A DNA stretch of 17,081 nucleotides from JAWWPY01 sp964412845 (GCA_964412845.1 CAYPQM010000154.1:1-17081), one strand, 5' to 3'; positions 8,175 through 15,833 are shown, numbered from the stretch's first letter. A program made the numbers and translations. Notes: generated from the letters alone by a model not told the origin.

Positions 8175-9204
8175 GCGCCTCAGCCAGGGCGGCCGGGTCA
8201 TTGGACGGGACGAGCAGACCGGTCTGGCCCTCGTCGACGACCTCGGGGATGCCACCGACCCGCGAGGCGACCACGGCCGTGCCGCAGGCCATCGCCTCCA
8301 GGTTCACGATGCCCAGCGGCTCATACAGCGATGGGCAGGCAAACACGGTGGCGTGCGTCAGCAGCTGGATGACCTCGCGCTTGGCCAGCATGCCGGACAG
8401 CCAGACCACCCCGGATCTGGTGGCCTGCCGCTCCTTGACCAGCGCGGTCACCTCGGTGGCCAGTTCCGGGGTGTCCGGCTGGCCGGCGCAGATCACGAGC
8501 TGGGCGTGCGGGTCGAGGGCAGCGGCGGCCCGCAGCAGCACCGGCAGTCCCTTCTGCCGGGTGATCCGGCCGACGAAGACCACGGTGGGCCGGGCCTGCT
8601 CGACTCCGTAACGCTCCAGCACATCCGTTCCCGGGTCAGGGGCGTACTCACTGGTGTCGATGCCGTTCCTGATGACCCGGACGCGGTCAGGCGGCACCGA
8701 CGGGTAGGCGGCCAGCACGTCAGCCCGCATGCCCTCAGACACGGCCACGACGGCCGCCGCGGACTCGACGGCGACCTTCTCGCACCAGGACGAGAGGGCG
8801 TATCCGCCGCCTAGCTGCTCGGCCTTCCACGGCCGCAGCGGCTCCAGCGAGTGCGTCGTGACGATGTGCGGCACGCCGTACAGCAGCGCGGCCAGGTGAC
8901 CCGCGAGGTTGGCGTACCAGGTGTGCGAGTGCACCAGGTCAGCGGACCCGACGGCGGCGGTCATCGACAGGTCGGTGGATATCGTGCGCAGCGCCTGGTT
9001 GGCGCCATCGAGCAGGTCCCAGGGCTGGTGCGCCACGGCCCCGGTCCGGTCCGGTCCCTGGCAGTGCACCGTCAGGTCGACCAGGCCGCTGAGTTCCCTG
9101 GCCAGGTAGGCGACGTGTACCCCGGCGCCGCCATAGACCTCAGGCGGGTACTCCCGGGTGAGCAGCGCGACCCGCATCCGGTGGCCGGGGGGGCCGGCTG
9201 TCAC
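8041..9204 (-). CDS. glgA: glycogen / maltose-1-phosphate synthase (GlgA/GlgM, GT4 family)
   Basis: 387 aa, the short actinobacterial form of glycogen synthase (Corynebacterium/Mycobacterium type, GT-B fold, GT4). It uses ADP-glucose. In mycobacteria the homologue (GlgM) joins ADP-glucose to glucose-1-phosphate to give maltose-1-phosphate for the GlgE pathway. Visible features are the N-terminal donor-domain motif REYPPEVYGGAGVHV (17-31), the acceptor-side HSHTWYANLAG (92-102), Arg213/Lys218 in GRITRQKG for diphosphate binding, and the GT4 E-x7-E motif in YEPLGIVNLE (294-303). The GTG at 9204 overlaps the glgC stop (GTGA), supporting coupled translation. The ATG at 9177 (MRVALLTREYPP) matches the family N-terminus better and is an alternative start. 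Maltose-1-phosphate versus glycogen synthase activity cannot be decided here. Confidence 0.93.
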   Translation of the reverse strand: MTAGPPGHRMRVALLTREYPPEVYGGAGVHVAYLARELSGLVDLTVHCQGPDRTGAVAHQPWDLLDGANQALRTISTDLSMTAAVGSADLVHSHTWYANLAGHLAALLYGVPHIVTTHSLEPLRPWKAEQLGGGYALSSWCEKVAVESAAAVVAVSEGMRADVLAAYPSVPPDRVRVIRNGIDTSEYAPDPGTDVLERYGVEQARPTVVFVGRITRQKGLPVLLRAAAALDPHAQLVICAGQPDTPELATEVTALVKERQATRSGVVWLSGMLAKREVIQLLTHATVFACPSLYEPLGIVNLEAMACGTAVVASRVGGIPEVVDEGQTGLLVPSNDPAALAEALNALVRDQDRAAAMGQQGRIRAIAEFGWQAIAEQTAALYAEFAS

Positions 9205-10439
9205 GCGGTCACCAGCTGGCTCTTGCCCACCACGGTGATCCCGCCGTCGGAGACGACGAAGCCGCGCTCCCGGTCGTGTTCCTTGTCCACGCCGATGACG
9301 ACACCCTCGGGAACGACGACGTTCTTGTCGATAATCGCGTTCTCGACCACCGCGTGCCGGCCGACGATGGTGTTGTTCAGGATCACCGCCCGCTCCACCC
9401 GGGCCCAGCTGTTCACCCGGACTCCAGGGGACAGCACGGACTGGCGTACCAGGCTGCCCGAGACGATGACCCCGTTGCTGACCATGCTGTCGATCGCGTG
9501 GCCGACGCGATCGCCCGAGTTGTGCACGAACTTGGCCGGCGGCTGCGACGCCACCCGGGTCAGGATCGGCCAGTGCTCGTTGTACAGGTTAAACACCGGC
9601 AGGACGTGGCACAGGTCCATGTGGGCATCGAAGTATGAATCGAGCGTCCCGACGTCCCGCCAGTAGCCGGCGTCGCGTTCGTTGGCGCCGGGGACCGCAT
9701 TGGTCAGGAAGTCGTACACATCCGCACTCCGCTCGCTGACCAGCATCGGGACGATGTCCCCGCCCATGTCGTGCCGGCTGGCCCGGTTGACCGCGTCCTT
9801 GCGCAGGGTTTCCACGAGCACGTCCGCGGTGAACACGTAGTTGCCCATCGAGGCGTAGGCCTCGTCCGGGTGGCCGGGCCGGGCGGGCGGGTCGGCGGGC
9901 TTCTCCAGGAACGCCTCGATCGATCGCCCGTCGGGGCCGGTCTGGATGACCCCGAACGCGGTGGCCTCGCCCCGGGGCACCGGAATGGCGGCCACCGTGA
10001 CGCCTGCGCCGCGTTCGATGTGCTGCCTGATCATCTGCCGCGGGTCCATCCGGTACACGTGGTCGGCACCGAAGACGATCACCAGGTCGGGCCGCTCGTC
10101 GTAGATCAGGTTGAGTGACTGGTAGATGGCGTCCGCCGAGCCGGTGAACCAGTGTGGGCCCAGTCGCTGCTGGGCCGGCACCGGAGTCACGTAGTTGCCG
10201 AGCAGGTCGCTCATCCGCCAGGTGGTCGTGATATGCCGGTCGAGGCTGTGGCTCTTGTACTGGGTGAGCACGCAGACCCGCAGGATGCTGGCGTTGACCA
10301 GGTTGGACAGTGCGAAGTCGACCAGCCGGTACAGGCCGCCGAACGGCACGGCGGGCTTGGCCCGGTCGGCGGTGAGCGGGGCCAGCCGCTTGCCCGCGCC
10401 GCCGGCCAGCACGATCCCCAGAATTCGTGGTTCGGCCAT
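9201..10439 (-). CDS. glgC: glucose-1-phosphate adenylyltransferase (ADP-glucose pyrophosphorylase)
   Basis: 412 aa; makes ADP-glucose from glucose-1-phosphate and ATP, the committed step of bacterial glycogen/α-glucan synthesis. The N-terminal nucleotidyltransferase domain has the signature LAGGAGKRLAPLTADRAKPA (11-30), then PFGG, HWFTGSADAIYQ (96-107), VFGADHVYRMD (122-132), EATAFGVI (158-165), FLEKPADPP (177-185) and the SMGNYVF segment (197-203). The C-terminal ~110 residues are a left-handed β-helix of hexapeptide repeats (e.g. VILNNTIVGRHAVVENAIID), as expected for the family. Members are usually homotetramers under allosteric control by glycolytic intermediates. The ATG follows the pgm stop by one base, and the TGA overlaps the start of the synthase, so all three genes are translated as a unit. 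Confidence 0.97.
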   Translation of the reverse strand: MAEPRILGIVLAGGAGKRLAPLTADRAKPAVPFGGLYRLVDFALSNLVNASILRVCVLTQYKSHSLDRHITTTWRMSDLLGNYVTPVPAQQRLGPHWFTGSADAIYQSLNLIYDERPDLVIVFGADHVYRMDPRQMIRQHIERGAGVTVAAIPVPRGEATAFGVIQTGPDGRSIEAFLEKPADPPARPGHPDEAYASMGNYVFTADVLVETLRKDAVNRASRHDMGGDIVPMLVSERSADVYDFLTNAVPGANERDAGYWRDVGTLDSYFDAHMDLCHVLPVFNLYNEHWPILTRVASQPPAKFVHNSGDRVGHAIDSMVSNGVIVSGSLVRQSVLSPGVRVNSWARVERAVILNNTIVGRHAVVENAIIDKNVVVPEGVVIGVDKEHDRERGFVVSDGGITVVGKSQLVTA

Positions 10440-10440
10440 G

Positions 10441-12102
10441 TCACGCCTCCCTGGCGGGGGTGCCGCTGAGCACGCTGTCGAGGATCTGCTGCGCCTCGTC
10501 CTGGATGCGGGCCAGGTGATCAGCGCCCAGAAACGACTCTGCGTAGAGCTTGTAGACGTCCTCGGTGCCCGACGGCCTGGCCGCGAACCAGCCAGATTTG
10601 GTGATCACTTTCAGCCCGCCGAGCGGCTCGCCGTTGCCCGGCGCGGTGGTGAGCCGGTCGAGCACCGGCTCACCGCCAAGTTCCGCCACGTCGACCTGGT
10701 CTGCGGACAGCCGCCCGAGGATGGCCTTCTGCTCCCGGCCGGCCGGGGCGTCGATGCGGGCGTAGGCCGGGTCACCGAGCCGGTCGGCGAGGTCACGGTA
10801 GCGCTCGCTGGGGGTCCGGCCGGTCACCGCGGTGATCTCGGAGGCGAGCAGCGCCAGGATGATGCCGTCCTTGTCGGTGGTCCAGACCCGGCCGTCGCGG
10901 CGCAGGAAGGAGGCGCCGGCGCTCTCCTCGCCGCCAAAGGCGATGCTCCCGTCGAGCAGGCCGGGCACGAACCACTTGAACCCGACCGGCACCTCAGTCA
11001 GCCTGCGTCCGGCGGCCTCGGCCACCCGGTCGATGATGGACGAGCTGACCATGGTCTTGCCGATGGCGGCCGTGACCGGCCAGTCCGCGCGGTGGGTGTA
11101 CAGGTAGTCGATCGACGCGGCCAGGTAATGGTTGGGCGCGATCAGGCCCGCGTCCGGCGTGACGATACCGTGCCGGTCCGAGTCCGTGTCGTTGCCGGTC
11201 GCTATGGCGAACTCGGTCCGGCGGGCGATCAGTGAGGCCATCGCATACGGTGACGAGCAGTCCATCCGGATCCGCCCGTCCCAGTCCAGGGTCATGAACC
11301 GGAAAGTGGCGTCGACCACCGGGTTGACCACGGTCAGGTCGAGCCCGAACCGGTCAGCGATCTCCCCCCAGTAGGCGACGCTGGCTCCGCCCAGCGGGTC
11401 GGCACCGATCCGCAACCCGGCGGCCCGCACCACATCAAGATCGACCACGGTCGGCAGTTGTGCCACGTACTCGCCCAGGAAGTCAAAGGCACCCGTGGTG
11501 TCGGCGGTCCGGGCCCCCGCGTAGCTGATCCGGCGGACCTCGCGCAGCCCGCCGCGGAGTAGCTCGTTGGCCCGGTCCTGGATCACCGAGGTGATCTGTG
11601 ATCCGGCCGGCCCGCCATCGGGCGGGTTGTATTTGAAGCCTCCGTCCTCGGGCGGATTGTGCGACGGAGTGACCACGATCCCGTCCGCGAGGCCGTCGGT
11701 CCGCCCCTCGTTGTGGGTCAGGATGGCCAGCGACACCGCCGGTGTCGGGGTGTAGCCGGTCCTGCTGTCCACCAGGACCGGCACGTCGTTCGCGGCCAGC
11801 ACCTCCAGCGCCGTGACGAAGGCGGGCTCCGAGAGGGCGTGGGTGTCGCGGCCCATGTAGAGCGGCCCCGCCACGCCGGCCTGGGCCCGGTACTCGCAGA
11901 TGGCCTGGGTCGTGGCGGCGATGTGGTCGTCGTTGAAGGCGCGCCGGAGCGCGGAACCGCGATGTCCTGATGTGCCGAACGCGACGCGCTGCTCCGCTAC
12001 CGATGGGTCGGGGTGCTCGGCGTAGTAGGCGGTAACCAACCCGGCAACATCGACAAGGTCGGCTTGCTGGGCCGGCTGGCCTGCGCGCTGATGAACTGGC
12101 AC
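10441..12102 (-). CDS. pgm: phosphoglucomutase (α-D-glucose phosphate-specific)
   Basis: 553 aa; interconverts glucose-6-phosphate and glucose-1-phosphate, feeding glgC. The four active-site loops are all present: the phosphoserine loop TPSHNPPEDGGFKY (145-158, Ser147), the Mg2+ loop GNDTDSDRHG (303-312, with Asp305/307/309), the sugar-binding GEESAG (391-396), and the phosphate-binding RPSGTEDVYKLYAES (509-523). Length and the AFGTSGHRG start region (41-49) match the bacterial Pgm family rather than the phosphomannomutase/PGM group. The GTG start is decided by a strong ribosome site (GGAGGGAG on the minus strand at 12116-12109), six bases upstream. It is the first gene of the pgm-glgC-glgA operon and is probably transcribed from the 12103-12305 gap. 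Confidence 0.97.
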   Translation of the reverse strand: MPVHQRAGQPAQQADLVDVAGLVTAYYAEHPDPSVAEQRVAFGTSGHRGSALRRAFNDDHIAATTQAICEYRAQAGVAGPLYMGRDTHALSEPAFVTALEVLAANDVPVLVDSRTGYTPTPAVSLAILTHNEGRTDGLADGIVVTPSHNPPEDGGFKYNPPDGGPAGSQITSVIQDRANELLRGGLREVRRISYAGARTADTTGAFDFLGEYVAQLPTVVDLDVVRAAGLRIGADPLGGASVAYWGEIADRFGLDLTVVNPVVDATFRFMTLDWDGRIRMDCSSPYAMASLIARRTEFAIATGNDTDSDRHGIVTPDAGLIAPNHYLAASIDYLYTHRADWPVTAAIGKTMVSSSIIDRVAEAAGRRLTEVPVGFKWFVPGLLDGSIAFGGEESAGASFLRRDGRVWTTDKDGIILALLASEITAVTGRTPSERYRDLADRLGDPAYARIDAPAGREQKAILGRLSADQVDVAELGGEPVLDRLTTAPGNGEPLGGLKVITKSGWFAARPSGTEDVYKLYAESFLGADHLARIQDEAQQILDSVLSGTPAREA

Positions 12103-12108
12103 CGGCCA

Positions 12109-12116
12109 CTCCCTCC
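12109..12116 (-). promoter_or_regulatory. strong ribosome binding site that sets the pgm start
   Basis: On the minus strand this reads GGAGGGAG and lies six bases before the GTG at 12102. It is among the best Shine-Dalgarno matches in the window and fixes the first codon of pgm despite the rare start codon. Confidence 0.7.
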
Positions 12117-12305
12117 GTGGGCGGCTAACGCCCCGATCGGTCGGTCAGCCTGGGACTCCGGCTCTTCCTCCCCAGTCTTCCCTCAAACGGCCCTGACCGC
12201 CACGGGCTCGGCGGGACGCGGAACCGCGGAAGTTCAGCCACGCAATGTATCTGTTGTGTTACTCTCCGTTTTTAATTCCCCGACTCCCCAGTCCACGGAT
12301 CACAG
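12117..12305. promoter_or_regulatory. divergent promoter region between pgm and the M15-like gene
   Basis: About 190 bp without a credible gene separate two divergent operons, so both promoters should be here. The stretch around 12240-12280 (ending in TTTTTAATT at 12269-12277) is markedly AT-rich against its surroundings and is the likely place for at least one -10 region. TTTAAT at 12271-12276 is a possible plus-strand -10, but no -35 at a proper distance is evident. A short inverted repeat, CGCGG-AA-CCGCG, sits at 12217-12228. The exact elements are not assigned. Confidence 0.35.
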
Positions 12306-13208
12306 ATGCCACCCACAAACACTCACGCCATTCATGGCCATACGCGGCCAGCCCCTGACCTGACCGTGTACCGGCAGGCGGTCGCCGACCTGCTGGCCGA
12401 GGTCACCGGCCGGGCGGGCCCAGGCGACGCGGTCACCGCGGAGCGGGTCATTGCCCGGCGAATCGCCGAACCGCAATTCGCCGCGGTGCTCGCCGCGACG
12501 CCGCACGGCATGGACGACGCCATTGACCGGGTGCTTCGTGAGGTTCGGAACTACCAGCCGAGCGCCCGCAGTTCGGCTGGCGACCTCGCCGCCCATGCCC
12601 GGATCCACCTGTTCGCCCAGATCGAGATCATGTGGTGGGGCCACTCGCCCGGCTACCGTACGGACGCCGACGTGCTTGGTTCCGCTGACCTCGTAGACCT
12701 TGAAGCGCTCCGGCGCAGCGGGCAGCTCCGGTTCCGGTACCGCCGCCAGGCCCGCGCGTTCCTGGCCCGGGCGGTCCGTGCGGCGGAGCGGCGGGTCAGG
12801 CCAGACCGGATCCCGCGCACCGCAGGACTGCGCTTCGCCCGGGCCAGGCCCGAGGCGGTGACCCTGCTCAACCAGCTTTCGGCCGAGTTCGCCCGCACCG
12901 CACCGCCGGGAACCCCGCCGCTGTGGGTCACCAGCCTCGCTCGCAGCGTCGAGCACCAGAACCGGCTGCGGGCCCTGGGCTACGCGGCATCGCTGCCCAG
13001 CTCGCACTGCATCGGATACGCGGTGGATGTCGAGATGACCTGGTTCCGGCAGTTCGGTGCGGACCGCGGGCTGAAGGCTCTCCTTCTCGGCTGCCAGCGG
13101 ACCGGCGACATCAACGTCATCGACGAAGGCCAGGCCTGGCACGTGTGCATCGGCCCGGCCGCGGCGGCGAGGCTGCGCGAACACCGCCACCCGCGGCCCG
13201 GGAGCTGA
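12306..13208 (+). CDS. M15-like metallopeptidase domain protein without signal peptide
   Basis: 300 aa. Residues ~1-190 are helical, Arg/Ala-rich and not recognised. The C-terminal ~100 residues carry the zinc pattern of D-Ala-D-Ala carboxypeptidase/VanY-type (M15) and related peptidoglycan peptidases: TSLARSVEHQNRL (209-221), then SSHCIGYAVDVE (232-243; SxHxxGxAxD, with His234 and Asp241 as zinc ligands), and WHV with His279 as the third ligand. These proteins usually hydrolyse peptide bonds of cell-wall stem peptides outside the cell. Here the N-terminus (MPPTNTHAIHGH) has no hydrophobic signal sequence, so the product looks cytoplasmic unless exported by another route. The ATG at 12306 has only a weak ribosome site, so the start is somewhat uncertain. 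It is the first gene of a three-gene unit; its stop is five bases before the amidotransferase start. Confidence 0.78.
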   Translation: MPPTNTHAIHGHTRPAPDLTVYRQAVADLLAEVTGRAGPGDAVTAERVIARRIAEPQFAAVLAATPHGMDDAIDRVLREVRNYQPSARSSAGDLAAHARIHLFAQIEIMWWGHSPGYRTDADVLGSADLVDLEALRRSGQLRFRYRRQARAFLARAVRAAERRVRPDRIPRTAGLRFARARPEAVTLLNQLSAEFARTAPPGTPPLWVTSLARSVEHQNRLRALGYAASLPSSHCIGYAVDVEMTWFRQFGADRGLKALLLGCQRTGDINVIDEGQAWHVCIGPAAAARLREHRHPRPGS

Positions 13209-13213
13209 TCGCG

Positions 13214-14809
13214 GTGTGCGGCATCGCCCTCATCGCCGGTCCCGATCCGTGCCTGCCGACGTTCCGCCGGATGATCGAATCCCTGGCCCCGCGCGGTGAG
13301 GCCGAAGAGATCCTCCGCACGGATGACCTGCTCGCGGGGGTCCAGCGGCTGCGGATCGTCGACCGGGACCGGGCGGTTCAGCCCTGGGTGTCCGCTGATG
13401 GCCGGTGGGTGCTCTGCTACAACGGCGAGGTCTTCAACTACCGCGAGCTGCAGGCCGAGCTCACCGGCCTCGGCCACCGGCTGTGCAGCGACAGCGACAC
13501 CGAGGTCGTGCTGGAGGCTTTTCTGGAGTGGGGCGAGGACGCGGTCAGCCATCTGCGCGGTGAGTTCGCGTTCGCGATCGTGGACCGGTCCACGGGACGG
13601 GTCTACCTGGCTCGCGACCCACTCGGGGTAAAGCCGCTGTACTGGTCGCGGCGCGGCGGCCTGCACGTGGCCTCCGAGGTGAAGGCCCTGGTCCCGGTGG
13701 GCGCCCGGATCGCCGAGGTGCCTCCGGGCCAGCACGGCTGGGCGGACCCCGGCACCGGGCCCAGCCTGGCACCGTACTGCGATCTGCTGCGGCTCGGCGC
13801 GGACCAGCCGCCGCTTGAGGATCCCGGCGAGGCGGTGAAGCTGGTCCGGGCCGCGCTTGAGGACAGCATCCGGGTGCGGGTGGACACCGACCTGACCGTC
13901 GGCGTGATCCTGTCCGGTGGGGTGGACAGCTCACTCGTGCTGCTGCACGTCCGGGAGATGCACCCCGACTGCGTCGCATTCACCATCGGCGCGCCCGGCA
14001 GCGAGGACCTCAGCTACGCGCGCAGGCTGACCGCGGAACTCGGGGTGCCGCACGAGGTGATCGAGCTGCATCCCCGGGAGATCCGGCTGCGCGACATCCG
14101 GGAGGCCATCCGGATCGGCGAGCTCACCGAGTACGGCGACATCATCAATGCGGTGGTGTCGGTGCCGTTGTTCCGGCGAATCCACGACCTGGGAGTCAAG
14201 GTGGTGCTCTCCGGGGACGGTTCCGACGAGCTGTTCGGCGGTTACCCGATGTACTACCGCGCCGGGCCACAGCAGGCTCGGCGGCTGTTCCTGCACAAGA
14301 TCAGCAACCTCTGCCGGACTGAGCTGCAGCGCCTCGATCGCACCAGCATGGGGCACGGCGTGGAACTCCGGGTGCCATTCCTCGACCGCTGCCTCGTCGA
14401 GCTGGCGATGCGCATGCCGCTTGACTTCAAGATGCGCGGCGGCCAGGAAAAATGGATCATCCGGGAGGCGTTCGCCGACCTGCTGCCTGACTACGTCCGG
14501 CAACGGCCCAAGGACATGATGTCCTACTCCTCCGGGCTGCACGAGCGGGCCCGGCTGTTCAAGCCGGTCTATCCGTGGCTGCACCGCTCGCTGCGTTATG
14601 ACCTGCTCGCGCCCGTCCGCCGGGACTTCGATACCGTTCTGAACCGGTGCGATCACGACCTCGACCGGGCCATCATCGACAGCGAGGCCAGGCTGGACTA
14701 CAACGTCTTCGAGCGCGCGCGGGACTTGGCCGGCGCGGCGCGCTGGAACCTCCTTCCGGCGAAAAAGGCATTGCGGGGGCCCGGGCCAGATAGCACGATG
14801 TCCCGGTGA
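13214..14809 (+). CDS. asparagine-synthase-like glutamine amidotransferase (AsnB family)
   Basis: 531 aa. The start is set at GTG 13214 because it gives Met-Cys2-Gly-Ile, the N-terminal nucleophile of class II glutaminases. The frame is open further upstream, but that part overlaps the previous gene. GGGAG at 13200-13204 is the ribosome site. The glutaminase domain (~2-190) keeps the substrate residues: Arg in QRLRIVD, Asn70/Glu72 in YNGEVFNYREL, and Asp95 in SDSDTEV. The usual RGPD is RGEA here. The synthase domain has the PP-loop LSGGVDSS (233-240), SGDGSDELFGGY (333-344), RVPFLD (386-391), EKWIIREAF and Lys433 in RPKDMM, so an ATP-dependent amide-forming reaction via an acyl-adenylate is expected. 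Asparagine synthesis is possible. Its partners, a peptidase and a DinB protein, make another carboxylate or peptide substrate equally plausible, as in cell-wall DAP amidation or natural-product amidation by family members. Confidence 0.88.
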   Translation: MCGIALIAGPDPCLPTFRRMIESLAPRGEAEEILRTDDLLAGVQRLRIVDRDRAVQPWVSADGRWVLCYNGEVFNYRELQAELTGLGHRLCSDSDTEVVLEAFLEWGEDAVSHLRGEFAFAIVDRSTGRVYLARDPLGVKPLYWSRRGGLHVASEVKALVPVGARIAEVPPGQHGWADPGTGPSLAPYCDLLRLGADQPPLEDPGEAVKLVRAALEDSIRVRVDTDLTVGVILSGGVDSSLVLLHVREMHPDCVAFTIGAPGSEDLSYARRLTAELGVPHEVIELHPREIRLRDIREAIRIGELTEYGDIINAVVSVPLFRRIHDLGVKVVLSGDGSDELFGGYPMYYRAGPQQARRLFLHKISNLCRTELQRLDRTSMGHGVELRVPFLDRCLVELAMRMPLDFKMRGGQEKWIIREAFADLLPDYVRQRPKDMMSYSSGLHERARLFKPVYPWLHRSLRYDLLAPVRRDFDTVLNRCDHDLDRAIIDSEARLDYNVFERARDLAGAARWNLLPAKKALRGPGPDSTMSR

Positions 14810-15327
14810 CCTGGATCGCATCAGAAGCGCCGCGCACCGACCCGCCCGAGGTCGCCGGTGAACGGGAATCGCTCGAGGGCTGGCTGGAGTACCACCGCGC
14901 GACGTTGCTGAGCAAATGCCAGGGCCTGACCGGTGATCAGCTCGCCGAGCGTGCCGTGGCACCGTCGTCGCTGTCGTTGCTCGGGCTGGTCAGGCACATG
15001 GCGGACGTGGAACGCGCGTGGTTCCGGCGCCGCTTCGGCGGGCAGTCCGAACTGCCGCCGCTGTTCTGGAGCGACGCGTTCCCCGACGGGGAGTTTGACC
15101 TCGCCGCCGCGGCCGGCGCCGAGGCGGACTTCGCTACCTTCGCGACCGAGTGCGCCCTCGCCCGGCAGGCGGCAGCCGGCCGGGCGCTGGACGAGACCTT
15201 CACGGGGCGCCACGGCACCGAGATCGACCTGCGCTGGGTCTACCTGCACATGATCGAGGAGTACGCGCGGCACAACGGCCATGCTGACATCCTGCGGGAG
15301 CAGATTGACGGCGTGACCGGCGAGTAG
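14806..15327 (+). CDS. DinB / DUF664 family protein
   Basis: 173 aa. It matches the four-helix-bundle DinB superfamily, DUF664 branch. Members typically bind a divalent metal through three histidines, and some actinobacterial relatives act as mycothiol-dependent transferases. The conserved LGLVRHMADVERAWF (59-73, His64) and WVYLHMIEEYARHNGHADIL (144-163, with His148, His156 and His159) are present, separated by an acidic, less conserved middle. The GTG start overlaps the stop of the amidotransferase gene (GTGA, 14806-14809), so it is translationally coupled as the third gene of the unit. Its chemical role there is unknown. It ends ten bases before the convergent ABM gene, with no room for an independent terminator. 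Confidence 0.88.
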   Translation: MTWIASEAPRTDPPEVAGERESLEGWLEYHRATLLSKCQGLTGDQLAERAVAPSSLSLLGLVRHMADVERAWFRRRFGGQSELPPLFWSDAFPDGEFDLAAAAGAEADFATFATECALARQAAAGRALDETFTGRHGTEIDLRWVYLHMIEEYARHNGHADILREQIDGVTGE

Positions 15328-15337
15328 GGACGTCCGG

Positions 15338-15664
15338 CTACGCCTGGGACGGCGCGACTTCCGCCATCCGGGACCAGTTGTCCCCGGGCACCTTCATGTT
15401 GATGATCTCGGGGGTCTCGGCGACCGCGTCGGGCATCCAGGCCATGGCCGCCTTGAAGTGGTCGGAGTTCACGTGGGCCGCGGCCGCGTCGTCCTGGAAC
15501 GCCTCGACCAGCACGAACTGGTCCGGGTGGTCGACGCTCTTGGACCACTCGAAGAAGATGTTGCCCGGTTCGCCGCGGGTGGCCTGGGTGAAGTCATCGA
15601 CATCGGAGAGCCACGCGGCGCTTCGTTCGGGTCGGATGGTCCATTTGACGACGATGAAGATCAT
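15338..15664 (-). CDS. antibiotic biosynthesis monooxygenase (ABM) domain, putative quinol monooxygenase
   Basis: 108 aa, a full-length small ABM protein (YgiN-like dimeric α+β barrel). It begins with the first β-strand IFIVVKWTIRPE and has the family segments GNIFFEWSKSVDHPDQFVLV (34-53), EAF, and HVNSDHFKAAM (64-74, with conserved His/Asn/Ser), followed by PEIINMKVPGDNW. Relatives oxidise quinols or polyketide-like phenols without a bound cofactor or metal. The substrate here is unknown. The start ATG has GAGGGG (minus strand, 15675-15670) five bases upstream. It is a single-gene unit facing the DinB gene, and nothing nearby suggests an antibiotic cluster. Confidence 0.92.
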   Translation of the reverse strand: MIFIVVKWTIRPERSAAWLSDVDDFTQATRGEPGNIFFEWSKSVDHPDQFVLVEAFQDDAAAAHVNSDHFKAAMAWMPDAVAETPEIINMKVPGDNWSRMAEVAPSQA

Positions 15665-15729
15665 GGGGTCCCCTCAGCTTCGGGTGCGGGCCACGCGGCG
15701 ATGCGATCACCGGACCGCTGGTTACCCCG

Positions 15730-15735
15730 ATTTTA
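15730..15735 (-). promoter_or_regulatory. possible -10 element (TAAAAT) for the ABM gene
   Basis: The minus strand reads TAAAAT here, close to the TATAAT consensus, inside an AT-rich island (ATTTTACAAAA at 15730-15740) that stands out from GC-rich surroundings. It would place a transcript start about 60 bases before the ABM start codon. No good -35 is seen. Confidence 0.35.
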
Positions 15736-15793
15736 CAAAAGGCGGCCCGCGGGGATAGGGCGGCCTGCGGTCAGCCCCGGCCGCGGCCACCTC

Positions 15794-15833
15794 GGCGTCA
15801 GCTCGGCCCGGCGTCAGCTCGGCCCGGCGTCAG
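15794..15833. repeat. 16-bp tandem repeat, about 2.5 copies
   Basis: GGCGTCAGCTCGGCCC occurs at 15794-15809 and 15810-15825, followed by a partial copy to 15833. It lies in non-coding DNA between the ABM gene and the decayed ligase fragment. No function is apparent; it probably arose by slippage. Confidence 0.85.

Noticed and set aside
6810..8255. 481-residue minus-strand open frame opposite the MFS gene
   Set aside because: Rich in Arg, Gln, Gly and His with no hydrophobic core. It is the antisense of membrane-segment codons in high-GC DNA.
7924..10118. Several plus-strand open frames opposite the synthase and glgC genes
   Set aside because: Antisense shadows of two well-identified enzymes, with no family motifs or start signals.
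12923..13213. N-terminal extension of the amidotransferase frame back to 12923
   Set aside because: It overlaps the M15-like coding sequence and would bury the catalytic Cys, which must follow the initiating Met. GTG at 13214 gives Met-Cys-Gly-Ile with a ribosome site.
15328..15337. GGACGTCC palindrome between the convergent DinB and ABM genes as a bidirectional terminator
   Set aside because: The palindrome has no loop and no T-run on either side, so there is no support for termination.
15338..15664. ABM gene as a sign of an antibiotic gene cluster
   Set aside because: No polyketide, peptide-synthetase or tailoring genes are nearby. Stand-alone ABM proteins are common quinol-monooxygenase-like housekeeping enzymes.
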